A DNA stretch of 64,000 nucleotides from Candidatus Mailhella excrementigallinarum (lineage in GTDB: Bacteria; Desulfobacterota; Desulfovibrionia; Desulfovibrionales; Desulfovibrionaceae). The notes beneath the pieces were generated by a model that saw only the letters and a program-made list of their open reading frames with translations, ran no database searches and was not told where the DNA came from. The position numbers and the translations under genes are program-made. How positions within the stretch are numbered: the stretch's first letter is position 1; every line of letters starts with the position of its first letter. The DNA is taken from the NCBI GenBank assembly GCA_944324075.1, contig CALUUZ010000006.1, forward strand, positions 83,071 through 147,070, in the 5' to 3' direction. Positions 44,274-54,593 of the stretch are shown here, piece by piece.

Positions 44274-46379
44274 ATGAATCTGAAATTTTCAATCAGGGCA
44301 AGAATTCTGCTGCTGGCGATTGTTCCAATCCTCCTCATGGGGGGAGGAAGCGCATTTCTTGCCAGGTACGAAATGCGGCAATATGCGGAAAAGGAATTTG
44401 AAGTGAACACGCGGCAGGAACTTGCTCTCTTTGCATCCTTCGTCAGAAATATTCTTGAAGAAGCGCAGAACAATGCCGCCCTTCTCGCCCGGAATCCCGC
44501 CGTTATCGCGGGAGAAGGCAGGTTCCCCACTTTCAGGCACAGCAGCGAGGATACGGAATATACGCGGGACATGCTCTCGCCCGAGGCGCGCGCCATTGCG
44601 GAACAGTTCATCCTGCTGCACGAAACGCACAAGAGCTATGCGGAGGTGTTCTGCGCGTACCCTGACGGCAGCTACGTCACCTCGCTGCCCCGCCTCACAA
44701 TGAAAGCCGGGATCGACATGTCCCGCCGTTCTTGGTACACGGCAGGCGCCATCTCCGAGTCCGACACCGCTCTTGCCGGCGTCTACCGGAACCTTGCCGG
44801 CTACCTGGCCGTCCCCGTCACCTGCAAAATCAAGGCTGCTTCCGGCGAACTTGCGGGAGTCGCCGGCATAGATGTGCCGCTGGACTTTCTTTCCGGGCTT
44901 GTCGAACGCATGAAGATGGGTGAAACGGGGCGTTTCACCCTGATCGAGCAGAGTACGGGGCGCGTCATCGTCGCTTCCGTGCGGCCCGAATTCGCGGGCA
45001 AGATACTCGGTGAGGAAGTCAAGTCCGCCGGGCTGGAATATCTGTGGCGGCAGCCGGACGGCATGCGGAGCGTCGACCTTGCCGGAACGCCTACCAGGGC
45101 GATCTCGATGACCACGGACTTCGGCTGGAAAATCATCTATCTGGAAGACGAGTCCGAACTCTTCGCGGAAGTAAACCGCCTGGTATCCATCATCTTCATG
45201 TTCAGTCTCGGCATATCGGCACTCATCATTTGCGTCGCGCTTCTGCTCACCCGTTCCATTGTACGCCCGCTCGAACAACTGGTCGGCTACGCCCGGGCCG
45301 TGGACGCGGGCAATCTGGATCAGACCGTGGACAGCCGGCTTTTCTACGGCGAACTGGAACAGTTGTATGAAAGTCTCGTCCGCATGCTTGACAGCCTGAA
45401 GAATTCCATCACGGAAGCGAAGGAACAGGCCCGGAGCGCCCGCGAGCAGGAGCAGCTTGCCCGCCAGGCCATGAGCGAAGCGGAAGAGGCCCGCGACATG
45501 GCGGAAAACGCCAGGCGCAACGGCATGCATGACGCTGCCGGTCAGATTGAAGGGGTCGTGCATACTGTTTCTTCCGCTTCCACACAGCTTGCGGCCCAGA
45601 TTGCGGAGTCCGATCACAACGCCAGGGAAACGGCCACCCGCCTGACCGAAGCCGCTGCCGCCATCAATGAAATGAACGCCACGGTGCAGGAGGTGGCGCG
45701 CAATGCCGCCGCTGCGGCGAATCTCTCCGTGGATACCAAGAACAACGCCGAAAAGGGCGAAGAGATCGTTCAGCAGTCTCTGGAGAGCATGCAGCGCGTC
45801 CATAAGGTTTCACTCGAACTCAAGGAGGATATGGATCAGCTCAGCAGGCACGCTCAGGCCATCAACAGCGTCATGACCGTCATCTCCGATATCGCGGATC
45901 AGACCAACCTGCTGGCGCTGAACGCCGCCATCGAAGCGGCCCGCGCGGGTGAGGCGGGCCGGGGCTTTGCCGTGGTGGCAGACGAGGTGCGCAAGCTGGC
46001 GGAAAAGACCATGGCCTCCACCCATGACGTGGGCAACGCCATCCGCGCCATTCAGGAAAGCACCGCGAAAAGCGTCGCCAGCGTGGACAGCGCCGTCCAG
46101 AGCATCACGCAGACCTTTGAGTTTTCACGCGAGTCGAAACAGGCGCTTGAAGCCATTGTCAGCAATGCCGAAAGCTCGGCGGATCAGGCGCGCGCCATCG
46201 CGGCAGCCAGTGAGGAGCAGTCGGCAGCCAGTGAGGAAATCAACCGCACCATTCAGCAAATCGACACCGTCTCCGCCCAGATTTCCCGCACCATGGACGA
46301 AGCGGCCCAGGCCACTTCCAGCCTTGCCGAACAGGCCCAGAAACTTGACGCGCTTGTCGTGAAAATGAAATCAGCCTAG
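44274..46379 (+). CDS. Methyl-accepting chemotaxis protein (dCache type), copy 1
   Basis: 701 residues from the ATG at 44274, behind GGGGAG; the paralogue at 47246 starts at the same point with the same leader, so the upstream ATG at 44247 is rejected. TM1 about 9-30, a periplasmic double-Cache-like domain (about 35-285; RRSWYTAG...GYLAVPVT...[13 protein letters not shown]), TM2 about 290-315, HAMP about 316-370, then the cytoplasmic signalling helices with the hairpin [20 protein letters not shown] (shortened) and [11 protein letters not shown]. No C-terminal NWETF-like receptor tail. Probably senses a small organic ligand such as an amino or organic acid. It ends in a strong terminator. Confidence 0.94.
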   Translation: MNLKFSIRARILLLAIVPILLMGGGSAFLARYEMRQYAEKEFEVNTRQELALFASFVRNILEEAQNNAALLARNPAVIAGEGRFPTFRHSSEDTEYTRDMLSPEARAIAEQFILLHETHKSYAEVFCAYPDGSYVTSLPRLTMKAGIDMSRRSWYTAGAISESDTALAGVYRNLAGYLAVPVTCKIKAASGELAGVAGIDVPLDFLSGLVERMKMGETGRFTLIEQSTGRVIVASVRPEFAGKILGEEVKSAGLEYLWRQPDGMRSVDLAGTPTRAISMTTDFGWKIIYLEDESELFAEVNRLVSIIFMFSLGISALIICVALLLTRSIVRPLEQLVGYARAVDAGNLDQTVDSRLFYGELEQLYESLVRMLDSLKNSITEAKEQARSAREQEQLARQAMSEAEEARDMAENARRNGMHDAAGQIEGVVHTVSSASTQLAAQIAESDHNARETATRLTEAAAAINEMNATVQEVARNAAAAANLSVDTKNNAEKGEEIVQQSLESMQRVHKVSLELKEDMDQLSRHAQAINSVMTVISDIADQTNLLALNAAIEAARAGEAGRGFAVVADEVRKLAEKTMASTHDVGNAIRAIQESTAKSVASVDSAVQSITQTFEFSRESKQALEAIVSNAESSADQARAIAAASEEQSAASEEINRTIQQIDTVSAQISRTMDEAAQATSSLAEQAQKLDALVVKMKSA

Positions 46380-46411
46380 AGCGTTCCCCCCCCCCTGAAA
46401 CGCTCCGGGCA

Positions 46412-46448
46412 GCCGGAGGCGGCCTTGCGGCCCGCCTCCGGCTTTCTT
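46412..46448 (+). terminator. Rho-independent terminator of receptor 1
   Basis: Stem GCCGGAGGCGG/CCGCCTCCGGC with a nine-base loop, then TTTCTT. A smaller hairpin (GAGCGTT...AACGCTC) immediately follows the stop. Confidence 0.88.
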
Positions 46449-46491
46449 GTCAGGAGAGAACCGGCTTCCGGCACATATGATTCCGTTCCAT

Positions 46492-46560
46492 GTTTCAATC
46501 CACACTCGCCCCATCCGCCGGCTGACTCCGCAGCCGGCGGACAGAGGGCGTGCGGCTCGC
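46492..46560 (+). repeat. E2 dispersed element, head
   Basis: Starts GTTTCAATCCACACTCGCCC and continues CATCCGCCGGCTGACT, matching 10575 and 63924. The middle is replaced by unrelated and E3 sequence; the E2 tail reappears at 46871. The copy therefore looks interrupted by about 300 bases. Confidence 0.75.
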
Positions 46561-46625
46561 CGGAGGCGCGAGCGCAGCGAGCCATGAAGCGCCCCCCGCC
46601 GCATGGTCATGCGGCATGGAGGGGG
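46559..46625 (-). repeat. E3 small hairpin repeat (reverse copy)
   Basis: The minus strand here reads CCCCTCCATGCCGCATGACC then ATGCGGCGGGG, matching 10848-10919 in the opposite orientation, including GCCTCCGGC at its end. It lies inside the interrupted E2 copy. Confidence 0.6.
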
Positions 46626-46870
46626 GCACGGAGTGCGGGAGCGGCGTTTTCCGCGCAAAACGCAAGCGGGAGCGAGTGTCGGCAAAGCCGCTCGAGCGTC
46701 TTCAGTGAGGTCGCGGAAGAAAGGCTCCGGCGATCCCGCCGTGGATACATATTGTCTCCGGCCCGTGCGGAACACGGGCTGTCTTTGCGGCAACATCCGT
46801 TGCCGCCCATGCCGGAGGAAAGGAACACGTCACGCACAGAGCCGTCAACATAATTCTGCAACAGAGCGTT

Positions 46871-46912
46871 TCCTGAAGGGGGAGCTTTCAAACCACAAAG
46901 GAATTTTTGATG
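46871..46912 (+). repeat. E2 dispersed element, tail
   Basis: TCCTGAAGGGGGAGC, then TTTCAAACCACAAAGGAATT and TTTGATG, nearly identical to the tails at 10720 and 62205. The ATG (46910) opens only a 31-codon reading frame (MSFTSGIRFVPTEN...), with no recognisable product. Confidence 0.7.
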
Positions 46913-47245
46913 AGCTTCACATCCGGCATCCGTTTTGTTCCGACAGAAAATTTACTCTGTTTTTCCAATCAGGAAGACTTGAAAAAATCTAAAAATCAGG
47001 AAAACTGACGTTTCACTGTCTTCATCAGGAAAAATGAAATCATGAACATCACCATATCCCTGTTTCACAGAAAATTATACATTAAAACAACTTCAGCCGC
47101 ACATGACCGTTTTCAACCTGAATGCAAGAATAAATGTGAATTTATTCCGCGCGTGCCGTTTCACTGTCATGTCCGACGGGATATCGGTTGAGAACTGATA
47201 TCCCTGCTGAACTTCTTACAGGGCGAACCCACCAGGGGAGACATC
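46913..47245 (+). promoter_or_regulatory. AT-rich leader of the second chemoreceptor gene
   Basis: 333 bases, AT-rich, with no gene seen. It ends in GGGGAGACATC before the ATG, the same start context as receptor 1. Specific promoter boxes could not be called with confidence. Confidence 0.4.
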
Positions 47246-49351
47246 ATGAGCATGAAGATTTCAATCAGGGCAAGAATTTTACTTGTGTCAATCATCCCCC
47301 TCCTGCTCATAGGACTGGGCAGCGCATCCGTCATCACCTGGAAAATGCGGCAATATGCGGAAAGGGAGTTTGAAACAGGGGCAAGACAGGAACTCTCGCT
47401 GTTCGTCTCCTACCTCGACAATATCATTGCCGAAGCGCAAAACAACGCCGCCCTGCTGGCTGAAACGCCCGAAATCGTCACGGGGCTGGGCAAGTTCCCC
47501 AGTTTCAGAGATGAAGACCGGGACATTGAGTACACCCGCGACTCGCTTTCTCCGGAAGCGCGCGCCGTGGCCGAAGAGCTTGCCCGCATGGCGAAAACGC
47601 ACAAGGCCTATTCGGAAGTCTTCCTCGGCTACGCCGACGGAAGCTACGCCACCTCGCTGCCTGCCACCACGGTCCGGGCGGGAACCGACATGTCCCGCCG
47701 GGACTGGTATGTCACAGGTTCGGGCGCCTCGTCCGACGCCTCGCTCACCAACGTCTATCAGAATATTTCCGGGGGGCTTGTGGTGACAGTCACGCACAAG
47801 ATAAACGGCCCTTCCGGGCAGCTTGCAGGGGTTGCAGGCATAGATCTGCCGCTGGACTTTCTTTCCGGACTTGTCAAGCGCATGAAAATGGGAAAGAGCG
47901 GACGTTTCACCCTGGTTGAACAAAGCACGGGCTGCGTTCTTGTCGCTTCCGTGCGGCCGGATTTCGCAGGCAAGAGGCTCGGCAGGGAGGCGAAGTCCGA
48001 AGGGCTGGAGTACCTGTGGCGGCAGCCGGACGGCATGCGGAATGTTGATCTTGCCGGAACGCAGACCATGGCAATTTCGGTGACTACAGATTTCGGCTGG
48101 AAAATCATCTACCTGGAAGATGAATCGGAAGTTTATTCCGAAGCGAATCATACGATATTCATTATCTGCATGCTCAGCCTCGGCATGGCGATACTCATGA
48201 TTCTCGCCGCGCTCCTGCTTACCCGCTCCATCATCCGCCCGCTCGGCCATCTGGTCGAATACGCCGAAACCGTAGGCGCCGGCAATCTGGATCAGACCGT
48301 GGACAGCCGGCTTTTCTACGGTGAACTGCATCAGCTGCATGAAGCGCTCACGCGCATGCTGAACAGTCTGAAGAAGTTCATCTCCGAAGCGAAGGAACAG
48401 GCTGAAAGCGCCCATAAACAGGAACAGCTCGCCCTTCAGGCGGCGGAAGAGGCCGAACAGGCCCGCCGGTCGGCGGAGAGCGCCAAACGGGATGGGATGC
48501 ACGCGGCCGCCGCTCAGCTTGAAAATATCGTGCATGGCATTTCCTCAATGTCCGCGCAGATATCCGCCCAGGTCGCGCAGTCGGATCGCAGCGCACGGGA
48601 AACGGCAGCCCGTCTCACGGAGGCGGCCACGGCCATCAATGAAATGAACGCCACGGTACAGGAGGTGGCGCACAATGCCTCAACCGCGGCGGAGCTTTCC
48701 GTCAACACCAGGAACAATGCCGAAAAGGGCGAGCAGATTATTCAGCGATCCCTGGAAAGCATGAACGAGGTGCATGCGGCCTCCGTGGAGCTCAGGGAGA
48801 GCATGGCTCAACTCAATGATCATGCCCAGTCCATCAATCAGATCATGATTGTCATTTCCGATATTGCGGATCAGACCAATCTGCTGGCGCTGAACGCCGC
48901 CATCGAAGCGGCCCGCGCAGGTGAGGCGGGCCGGGGCTTTGCCGTGGTGGCAGACGAGGTGCGCAAGCTGGCGGAAAAGACCATGGCCTCCACCCATGAC
49001 GTGGGCAATGCCATCCGCTCCATCCAGGAAAGCACCGCGAAAAGCGCCGCCAGCGTGGACAGCACCGTCCGGAGCCTTGAGGAAACTTCCCAGCTTTCCC
49101 ACGAGTCCGAGCAGGCGCTGGAATCCATTGTCGCCAATACGGAAACTTCGGCGGATCAGGTGCGCGCCATCGCGGCCGCCAGTGAGGAGCAATCCGTGGC
49201 CAGCGAACAAATAGACCGCAGCATTCAGGAGATCAACAGCATATCGGGCCAGACCTCGGAAGCCATGAGCGAGGCCGCCAGGGCCGTCGAAGGGCTTGCT
49301 GACCAGGTTCGCCATCTTGAAGCGCTCATTGCGGAAATGAAGTCAGCCTAG
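47246..49351 (+). CDS. Methyl-accepting chemotaxis protein (dCache type), copy 2
   Basis: 701 residues, exactly the length of the receptor at 44274 and clearly its paralogue over the whole length. The same domain order is kept: TM1, Cache-type periplasmic domain ([33 protein letters not shown]), TM2, HAMP, and signalling helices. In the signalling tip the two genes are nearly identical at the DNA level (about 200 bases around 45890-46070 and 48860-49040), while the sensor parts differ more; gene conversion or strong selection on the tip would explain this. Ends in a terminator, followed by a decayed receptor fragment. Confidence 0.94.
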   Translation: MSMKISIRARILLVSIIPLLLIGLGSASVITWKMRQYAEREFETGARQELSLFVSYLDNIIAEAQNNAALLAETPEIVTGLGKFPSFRDEDRDIEYTRDSLSPEARAVAEELARMAKTHKAYSEVFLGYADGSYATSLPATTVRAGTDMSRRDWYVTGSGASSDASLTNVYQNISGGLVVTVTHKINGPSGQLAGVAGIDLPLDFLSGLVKRMKMGKSGRFTLVEQSTGCVLVASVRPDFAGKRLGREAKSEGLEYLWRQPDGMRNVDLAGTQTMAISVTTDFGWKIIYLEDESEVYSEANHTIFIICMLSLGMAILMILAALLLTRSIIRPLGHLVEYAETVGAGNLDQTVDSRLFYGELHQLHEALTRMLNSLKKFISEAKEQAESAHKQEQLALQAAEEAEQARRSAESAKRDGMHAAAAQLENIVHGISSMSAQISAQVAQSDRSARETAARLTEAATAINEMNATVQEVAHNASTAAELSVNTRNNAEKGEQIIQRSLESMNEVHAASVELRESMAQLNDHAQSINQIMIVISDIADQTNLLALNAAIEAARAGEAGRGFAVVADEVRKLAEKTMASTHDVGNAIRSIQESTAKSAASVDSTVRSLEETSQLSHESEQALESIVANTETSADQVRAIAAASEEQSVASEQIDRSIQEINSISGQTSEAMSEAARAVEGLADQVRHLEALIAEMKSA

Positions 49352-49379
49352 GGCGTCCCCCCCTGAAACGCCCCGGGCA

Positions 49380-49416
49380 GGCGGAGACGAGTCGCCGGCT
49401 TGTCTCCGCCTCTTTT
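49380..49416 (+). terminator. Rho-independent terminator of receptor 2
   Basis: Stem GGCGGAGAC/GTCTCCGCC with a 13-base loop, then TCTTTT. It corresponds in position to the terminator after receptor 1. Confidence 0.88.
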
Positions 49417-49484
49417 ATTCGAGAGGATCAACACGGACAGTATGCGGAACATGATTCATCCGGGTAAAAGCAGCGTCTCCGGGC

Positions 49485-49695
49485 GCGGAAGAAACTCCGG
49501 CGGCTCGGATGCGCGCCGCAGCCGCCGGGGAGGAGCAGTCTGCGACCGGCAGGGAAGCAGCTCACAGCATTCAGAAACGCAACGACATCCCAGGCAGACA
49601 TCCGACCCCATGAACGAAGACGGCAAAGCCGTTGAAGGTGTCGCAAGGCAGATTCAGCCCCCCGGGTGAGCCATTGCGGAAGCGATCCGGCAGAA
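49485..49695 (+). pseudogene. Decayed 3' end of a third chemoreceptor copy
   Basis: About 210 bases align with the last 213 bases of the receptor gene at 47246, with many small deletions. Landmarks: ACTCCGGCGGCTCGGATGCG (ACTTCGGCGGATCAGGTGCG in the intact gene), GAGGAGCAGTCTGCGACC, CCGCAGC/CACAGCATTCAG, and ATGAACGAAGACGGCAAAGC then CGTTGAAGGTGTCGC (ATGAGCGAGGCCGCCAGGGC then CGTCGAAGGGCTTGC). The frame is broken repeatedly. It points to a former three-copy tandem array. Nothing else is visible in the 457-base gap. Confidence 0.75.
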
Positions 49696-49808
49696 TCATC
49701 GCGCAGGGACATTCCGCGACAGACCTCCCGAAGCGCCGACCATGCAGGCGGATTCATCTCACCCCTCCGACGGGGCAGTCACGCAGCAGCTCGCACGGCG
49801 ATTTGCCG

Positions 49809-51860
49809 CTATCCCCTCTTCAACTCCCTGATCAGGGCATCAAGACGGGCAGTCTGTCCGATCAGACCATCCACAATGCCGGAAGATTCCCTCATGCCGT
49901 CTATGGTGTCCTGGGCAATGCGGTTGACGTTTTCCAGCGAATCCCTGATGGCGTCACTGCTTTCCACAAGCGCAGTCACGGTATGGGCGATATCCCTCAC
50001 CTGTCCGGAATTTTCACTGGAAAGCTCCACGATGCTGCGCAGAGCCTCTCCCGAATCTCCGGCCAACTCCGTGGCCTTGCGCACGGCCTGATAAACTTCC
50101 CGCATGGCGGCGATATTGTCGACCGTGGCCCGCTGCACCTGCTCAATTGCGGAAGACACATCCTTGGTGGCATGCATGGTTTTTTCCGCCAGCTTGCGCA
50201 CCTCATCGGCCACCACGGCGAAGCCCTTGCCGGCCTCTCCGGCGCGGGCCGCCTCGATGGCGGCGTTCAACGCCAGCAGATTGGTCTGATCCGCAATATC
50301 CGTGATTGTATCAAGGATGCGGCTGATGCTTTCAGTCTGACCGTTCAGCTCGTTCATGGACTGGTGCATCTTGCCGGCCAGTTCATTCACCCTCTCGTTG
50401 GCGGAAATCACGTCCGTCACCCTGCGTTCGCCCTCGTCAGCCTTGCGGCTCGCATTCTCCAGGCTCCGCACCGCGGTATCCGTACTGCTCATGATATTTC
50501 GGAAGGAATCCACCATGGAATTCACGGCTTCCGCTGTCTGGCGCATATGCTCATACTGCTGCCGGGCACCTTCCGCCACACGGCTGTTTTCCTCACCGAG
50601 CCTCTGCGATGCCTGACCGAGCGAATGAGAGATATCAGCGGCCTCCTCCGCGCCGCGCCTGCTGGTTTCCAGCATGGCGTCGGCCTTGCCGCGCAGGATA
50701 TCCCCCTCCCTGCGGGCCTTTTCGGCCAGCTCCATCTGCGCTCTCATCTGTTCGCCATGAGCCTCCGCATCCCTGATCTTGCTCCGGAGAGCCGCAACCA
50801 TATCGCGCAGCGCCTGAGCCAGCACTCCGATCTCATCCCTCCGGCGCACGTTCAGTTCCCGCTCCAGCTCTCCCCGACTGACGGCTGTGGCGTATTCCGC
50901 AGTCAGACGCAGCGGACGAACCATACCTCTCACAACATAGACGCCGATCAGACCTCCCAGCACAGCCAGTACCAGAGAGATGCCGATGCTCACCAGTGTG
51001 AGGCGGCGCACCTCATGCATGAATTCCGCTTCGCTCGCCTCGGTGACCAGGTACCAGCCCAGGACCGGAATCCTGCCGCTGATAACGTAGCGGGTGTCTC
51101 CGTCTTCAACGAAACTGCCCTGAAAGCTGTCGCCGCGCGACAGTTCCGGCCATATGCCGGCATAGGCCGGATATACTTCGGCCAAAGGTCTGTTCAACTG
51201 CGCCGTGTCAGAGTGCAGACGGATGACGCCCCTGTCGTCCGCCAGAAAGGTGCGTCCATGGGTTCCAATGGTCATGCCGCCGAGCTGCCGGGCAAAATCC
51301 TCAATGTCAATGGAGCAGGAAAGCAGGCCGGCAAACACATTGTCCACTTCCACCCGCCGGTTGATGAATGCCTTGGTTCCCCACACAGGATCATTCACAT
51401 AGACGACAATATTGATGGGCGCGCCGCTGTCGCGAAAATCAAAAAACCAGGGGTCCCCGGCCTCTGTCACGCGGTAACTCCAGTTCCTCCTGCCGTTCAG
51501 AAGATCGGTATATTGCCCCGTTCCGGCGGAAACAAAATTCGCGCCCAGCGTATTATAGGTGGAAACAATATTTTCCAGCAGGCCGTAGATTTCATCCAGC
51601 CGTCCCTCCGGCTCGCCCTCGCGCACCCAGGACTGAAGCAGCGGACTTCTTACCGTCAGGCTTATCCCCCGGCTCGGCTCCATGATCTTGTCGTCAATCC
51701 GGGCCAGGATATCCTTGGAAAGGGACGGAAGCTCACGCGTCAGCAGTTGACGGAGCATCCCCTTCTGGTACGCTACGGAATTGACGGCAATGATGACCCC
51801 CGCAACCACAAGCAGCAGCGCAATGATGAACAGGCTGAGCTTTTTTCCCAAAGAAAGCAT
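49809..51860 (-). CDS. Methyl-accepting chemotaxis protein (dCache type), third receptor
   Basis: 683 residues on the opposite strand, starting behind GGGGGAA. TM1 about 8-28, a periplasmic Cache-like domain (about 35-290; [34 protein letters not shown]), TM2 about 296-318, HAMP about 320-372 and a signalling domain with [20 protein letters not shown]. It is not a close copy of the two tandem receptors: its periplasmic domain differs and WFFDFRDSG replaces the RRxWY motif. The C terminus has no receptor tail pentapeptide. The ligand is unknown. Confidence 0.93.
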   Translation of the reverse strand: MLSLGKKLSLFIIALLLVVAGVIIAVNSVAYQKGMLRQLLTRELPSLSKDILARIDDKIMEPSRGISLTVRSPLLQSWVREGEPEGRLDEIYGLLENIVSTYNTLGANFVSAGTGQYTDLLNGRRNWSYRVTEAGDPWFFDFRDSGAPINIVVYVNDPVWGTKAFINRRVEVDNVFAGLLSCSIDIEDFARQLGGMTIGTHGRTFLADDRGVIRLHSDTAQLNRPLAEVYPAYAGIWPELSRGDSFQGSFVEDGDTRYVISGRIPVLGWYLVTEASEAEFMHEVRRLTLVSIGISLVLAVLGGLIGVYVVRGMVRPLRLTAEYATAVSRGELERELNVRRRDEIGVLAQALRDMVAALRSKIRDAEAHGEQMRAQMELAEKARREGDILRGKADAMLETSRRGAEEAADISHSLGQASQRLGEENSRVAEGARQQYEHMRQTAEAVNSMVDSFRNIMSSTDTAVRSLENASRKADEGERRVTDVISANERVNELAGKMHQSMNELNGQTESISRILDTITDIADQTNLLALNAAIEAARAGEAGKGFAVVADEVRKLAEKTMHATKDVSSAIEQVQRATVDNIAAMREVYQAVRKATELAGDSGEALRSIVELSSENSGQVRDIAHTVTALVESSDAIRDSLENVNRIAQDTIDGMRESSGIVDGLIGQTARLDALIRELKRG

Positions 51861-51953
51861 GAATCATTCCCCCTTGCACGATATCCGGCACCGCCGCGCC
51901 TGAGTCCCATTATTCGGATTAAAGTGCAAAAACTTAAGGGAAGTAAAAAGGTT

Positions 51954-52433
51954 TCAGATAGTTCCACCCCTTTTTCCGTTCAGCGCCGCAAACGCGATAT
52001 TGTGCATGGTCAGAATCCCCAGCAGGCGCGTCCAGGATTGGGCCAGCAGTTCACGGCAGCGGCTTTTGTCAGGCCCTTCCGGATTGTCCTCCCCGATGAT
52101 GTCCGCACAGTGGATACTGCCCCATTTTTCCTCACATGCGGCACGGAACCAGTCCACGAACTCTTCCTGGACGATTTTGGCTTCCGGCATGGCCACGCCG
52201 TCCTCGGCGTCCGGCCCCACCAGATAGGAAAGTACGCAGCAGCCTCCGGTAAGAATGCCGCAGGCGTCTCCGCTCTGGCCGATGCCGTGGCACAGCCCGG
52301 CCAGAGAGCGCACAAGATCCGGGTTTTCCCTGCCCTGCGCCCCCAGGATGAGCAGCGCCAGAATCTGGCTGCAGCAGAAGCCCTTTTGCGAAAGGGTAAG
52401 AATGGCATTTTCCAATGGTTCCATCGCGTTCAT
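51954..52433 (-). CDS. C_GCAxxG_C_C family redox protein
   Basis: 159 residues from the ATG at 52433; an earlier ATG at 52457 is possible. The cysteine pattern (FCCSQILALL, GLCHGIGQSGDACGILTGGCCVLSYL, CADIIG and a late cysteine) is that of the C_GCAxxG_C_C family, whose cysteines are thought to form disulfides or bind a metal. Members occur in anaerobes, often near redox genes. It has no signal peptide. It starts 94 bases after the third receptor's start on the same strand; the transcripts are not obviously linked. Confidence 0.8.
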   Translation of the reverse strand: MNAMEPLENAILTLSQKGFCCSQILALLILGAQGRENPDLVRSLAGLCHGIGQSGDACGILTGGCCVLSYLVGPDAEDGVAMPEAKIVQEEFVDWFRAACEEKWGSIHCADIIGEDNPEGPDKSRCRELLAQSWTRLLGILTMHNIAFAALNGKRGGTI

Positions 52434-52642
52434 GGCAAATTCGGCCCTTCCTTGCATATCGTTCGCAACAGATTCGCATCCTTCCCGAACTCGGCCTTCC
52501 GGTCAAGAACGAATACGGGTGCGTCAACTTTCCGCCGCCTTTCCGGACTCCCGGAAGGCCCGCCACCGGAACACAGCGTTTTTCACCCATTGGCACGATT
52601 CATGCTTAATGCGCGGCATCTTCATCATGACGAGGGAAAGCC

Positions 52643-52924
52643 ATGTCCGCCAGAAAAACATCCGCCCACCTTCCGCCCTCTTTCAGGAGGACGCGCGTCT
52701 CTTCCCCTGCCGGCTCCCCTCTGGAGCAGATTTGCGCCGTTCCTCTCTCCGAACGAAATGCGCTGCTGGACAAAACGCATGAAAGGCTTGTCCGCCTGTG
52801 CGGAGTCAGGGACTGCCTTCCGTCCGATTCCGGAGCCGACCATGCGTATCCGGCCGTCTCCCTTGCCGCCATGCCGGAACTGCTCCTGGCCGTGCTGCCC
52901 GCGGCCACGCCGCTGCTTCAGTAG
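52643..52924 (+). CDS. Small hypothetical protein ending at an E1 repeat
   Basis: 93 residues, with a ribosome-binding site GAGGGAAAG. Not recognised. The N terminus is basic and the last 25 residues are hydrophobic (YPAVSLAAMPELLLAVLPAATPLLQ). Its TAG stop is the first base triplet of an E1 repeat copy. Coding status is plausible from start context and codon pattern but not proven. Confidence 0.45.
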   Translation: MSARKTSAHLPPSFRRTRVSSPAGSPLEQICAVPLSERNALLDKTHERLVRLCGVRDCLPSDSGADHAYPAVSLAAMPELLLAVLPAATPLLQ

Positions 52925-53126
52925 CGCGGCTTGTTATTGAACATATCTGCCGGCCAGGCCCCCCCGGCCCGCAGGTTTCACACCTCCATCGGAGCTTGAC
53001 GCCGCAGGTGAATTGCGGATGCTCCGATGTCGCGGCGCCCCTGGCCGTCAGCGCGGAGCGTTTTGCGGATGCGGAGACGAGTCTCTCCCTGCCCGATTCC
53101 GCAGAGCGTTGGAGCGGCGGATGCTC
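52922..53126 (+). repeat. E1 dispersed element, full-length but diverged copy
   Basis: Left end TAGCGCGGCTTGTTATTGAA then CATATCTGCCGGCCAGG, core GGCCCGCAGGTTTCACACC, GACGCCGCAGGTGAATTGCG, CTGGCCGTCAGCGCGGAGC, right end GCCCGATTCCGCAGAGCGTT with a diverged hairpin to 53126. It begins exactly at the stop of the upstream small gene. The 279-base gap before flhB holds nothing else recognisable. Confidence 0.75.
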
Positions 53127-53203
53127 CCGGCGATCCGGCATCGCCGGCGCACGCCTGCCGCCGCAAACTCGCCCGGCACCGCTCCCGCGCTGCTCTGCGC
53201 CGC

Positions 53204-54307
53204 CTACGCTCCGGGAGATGCGCTGCCCGGCCCCTGCCCCGGACGCTGCGGCATTTTGCCCTGCATCTTCCATATCTGGGCAAGCACCGCCGCCACCGCC
53301 TTGTACAGTTCCTCGGGAATGGGCTGCCCCACCTCCACCAGCCTGTAAAGGCTCTGGGCCAGAGGCCGGTTTTCCCGTATGGGCACATGATGTTCCCGCG
53401 CGATGAGCTTGATCCGTTCCGCCACCTTGTTCATGCCCTTGGCCACCACAAGCGGAGCGGGGCAGACGGTGGGGTCGTACCGCAAGGCCACGGCATAATG
53501 AGTGGGGTTGGTGATGACCACGTCGGCCCGGGGAACTTCCTTCATCATGCGCTTGGCGATGAAGGCCATCATCTTCTGCCGCTGCTGCTGCTTGATTTTC
53601 GGGTCGCCTTCCGCCTGCTTGCGCTCATCCTTGACTTCATCCTTGCTCATCTTGAGGTTTTCCTCGTACTGGAAGCGCGTCCAGACAAGATCCGCCACGG
53701 CGATGACCACCATCGGAGCCAGAGTGTACAGCGTCATCCTGAAGCCCATGCGCAGCATGTACGCGCCAAGTCCCGCCGCGTTCTCGTGATAGAGCGGCAG
53801 AAAATTCTCCATCTCGCTCCGGATGAACGCATAGGGCACAAACCCGATCACGGCTGCGAGCAGCGCGCTCTTTCCCAGGCGGACGAAGGTCTGTGGCGAG
53901 AAAAATATCCGCTTCAGCCCGCCGATGATGTTCAGGAACTTGAATTTCGGCTTGAAAACCTTTGTCGTCCACAGCTTGCCAACCTGAACGCGCAGACACG
54001 CATATGCCCCCAGGGCCAGCGCCAGCATGACCGGCAGCACCATGATCGCGGTTTCCTTCACGGCCAGGGTGAACACGGCGTAGGCGCTTTCCTGCGTGAC
54101 CGGCATGGTGGCCACGTTGGCGAAGAAATAGCGGAATACCCGGGAAACATGTTCGACAATGACCGGAAAATACAGATACATGCCCAGCAGGCCCACGACG
54201 ATGGTGACCGTCTTGGTCATCTCCTGCGATTTGGGGACATTGCCTTCCCTTCTGGCCTTGTTGCGCCGCTTGGGTGTCGCCCGCTCTGTTTTGCTGGGAT
54301 CCTTCAC
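53204..54307 (-). CDS. flhB: Flagellar export switch protein FlhB
   Basis: 367 residues if started at the GTG at 54307, behind GAGAGGG; this gives MKDPSKTERATPKRRNKARR, the normal FlhB opening. An ATG at 54355 would add 16 residues that lie in an E1 repeat remnant, so it is less likely. Four membrane segments (about residues 30-50, 85-105, 140-165 and 185-210), then the cytoplasmic domain with the self-cleavage motif NPTH at 267-270. It sets the switch from rod/hook to filament export. Downstream of fliR, with a 286-base gap holding a repeat fragment. Confidence 0.94.
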   Translation of the reverse strand: MKDPSKTERATPKRRNKARREGNVPKSQEMTKTVTIVVGLLGMYLYFPVIVEHVSRVFRYFFANVATMPVTQESAYAVFTLAVKETAIMVLPVMLALALGAYACLRVQVGKLWTTKVFKPKFKFLNIIGGLKRIFFSPQTFVRLGKSALLAAVIGFVPYAFIRSEMENFLPLYHENAAGLGAYMLRMGFRMTLYTLAPMVVIAVADLVWTRFQYEENLKMSKDEVKDERKQAEGDPKIKQQQRQKMMAFIAKRMMKEVPRADVVITNPTHYAVALRYDPTVCPAPLVVAKGMNKVAERIKLIAREHHVPIRENRPLAQSLYRLVEVGQPIPEELYKAVAAVLAQIWKMQGKMPQRPGQGPGSASPGA

Positions 54308-54325
54308 GAATCGCCCTCTCGGATC

Positions 54326-54395
54326 ATTCTGCCATTGAACGTATCTGCGGAGCACACCCCTGTGTACCGATCCGCAGCTTTCACGCCTTCACCGT
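54326..54395 (+). repeat. E1 dispersed element, left part only
   Basis: CTGCCATTGAACGTATCTGC, then TGTGTACCGATCCGCAGCTT and TCACGCCTTCACCG fit the left third of E1 (compare 55458-55530). The right part is not recognisable. It lies directly upstream of flhB, in the 286-base gap after fliR; no gene was seen in the rest of the gap. Confidence 0.5.
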
Positions 54396-54593
54396 CTGTC
54401 CTGCCGTTCCCGCATGCCCTGCGGGCTGCCCCCCCCAGATCGGGGAATATCTTCAAAGCAAAAATTCTGATGCCGCATGACATTGAATATGCTGTATCCG
54501 ACGTTATGCCCGCTTCGCCGGAAGCGCGGTTCCGGCGCGCTCGCGGCGGCTTCGCCAGGCTTGCCCTGACGGCCGGCGCTCCGAATCATCATG

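Noticed and set aside
51861..51953. Possible sigma-28 promoter before the third chemoreceptor (TAAG...CCGAATAA on the minus strand).
   Set aside because: The -10 box has an extra base against GCCGATAA and the spacer is off; not strong enough to list.
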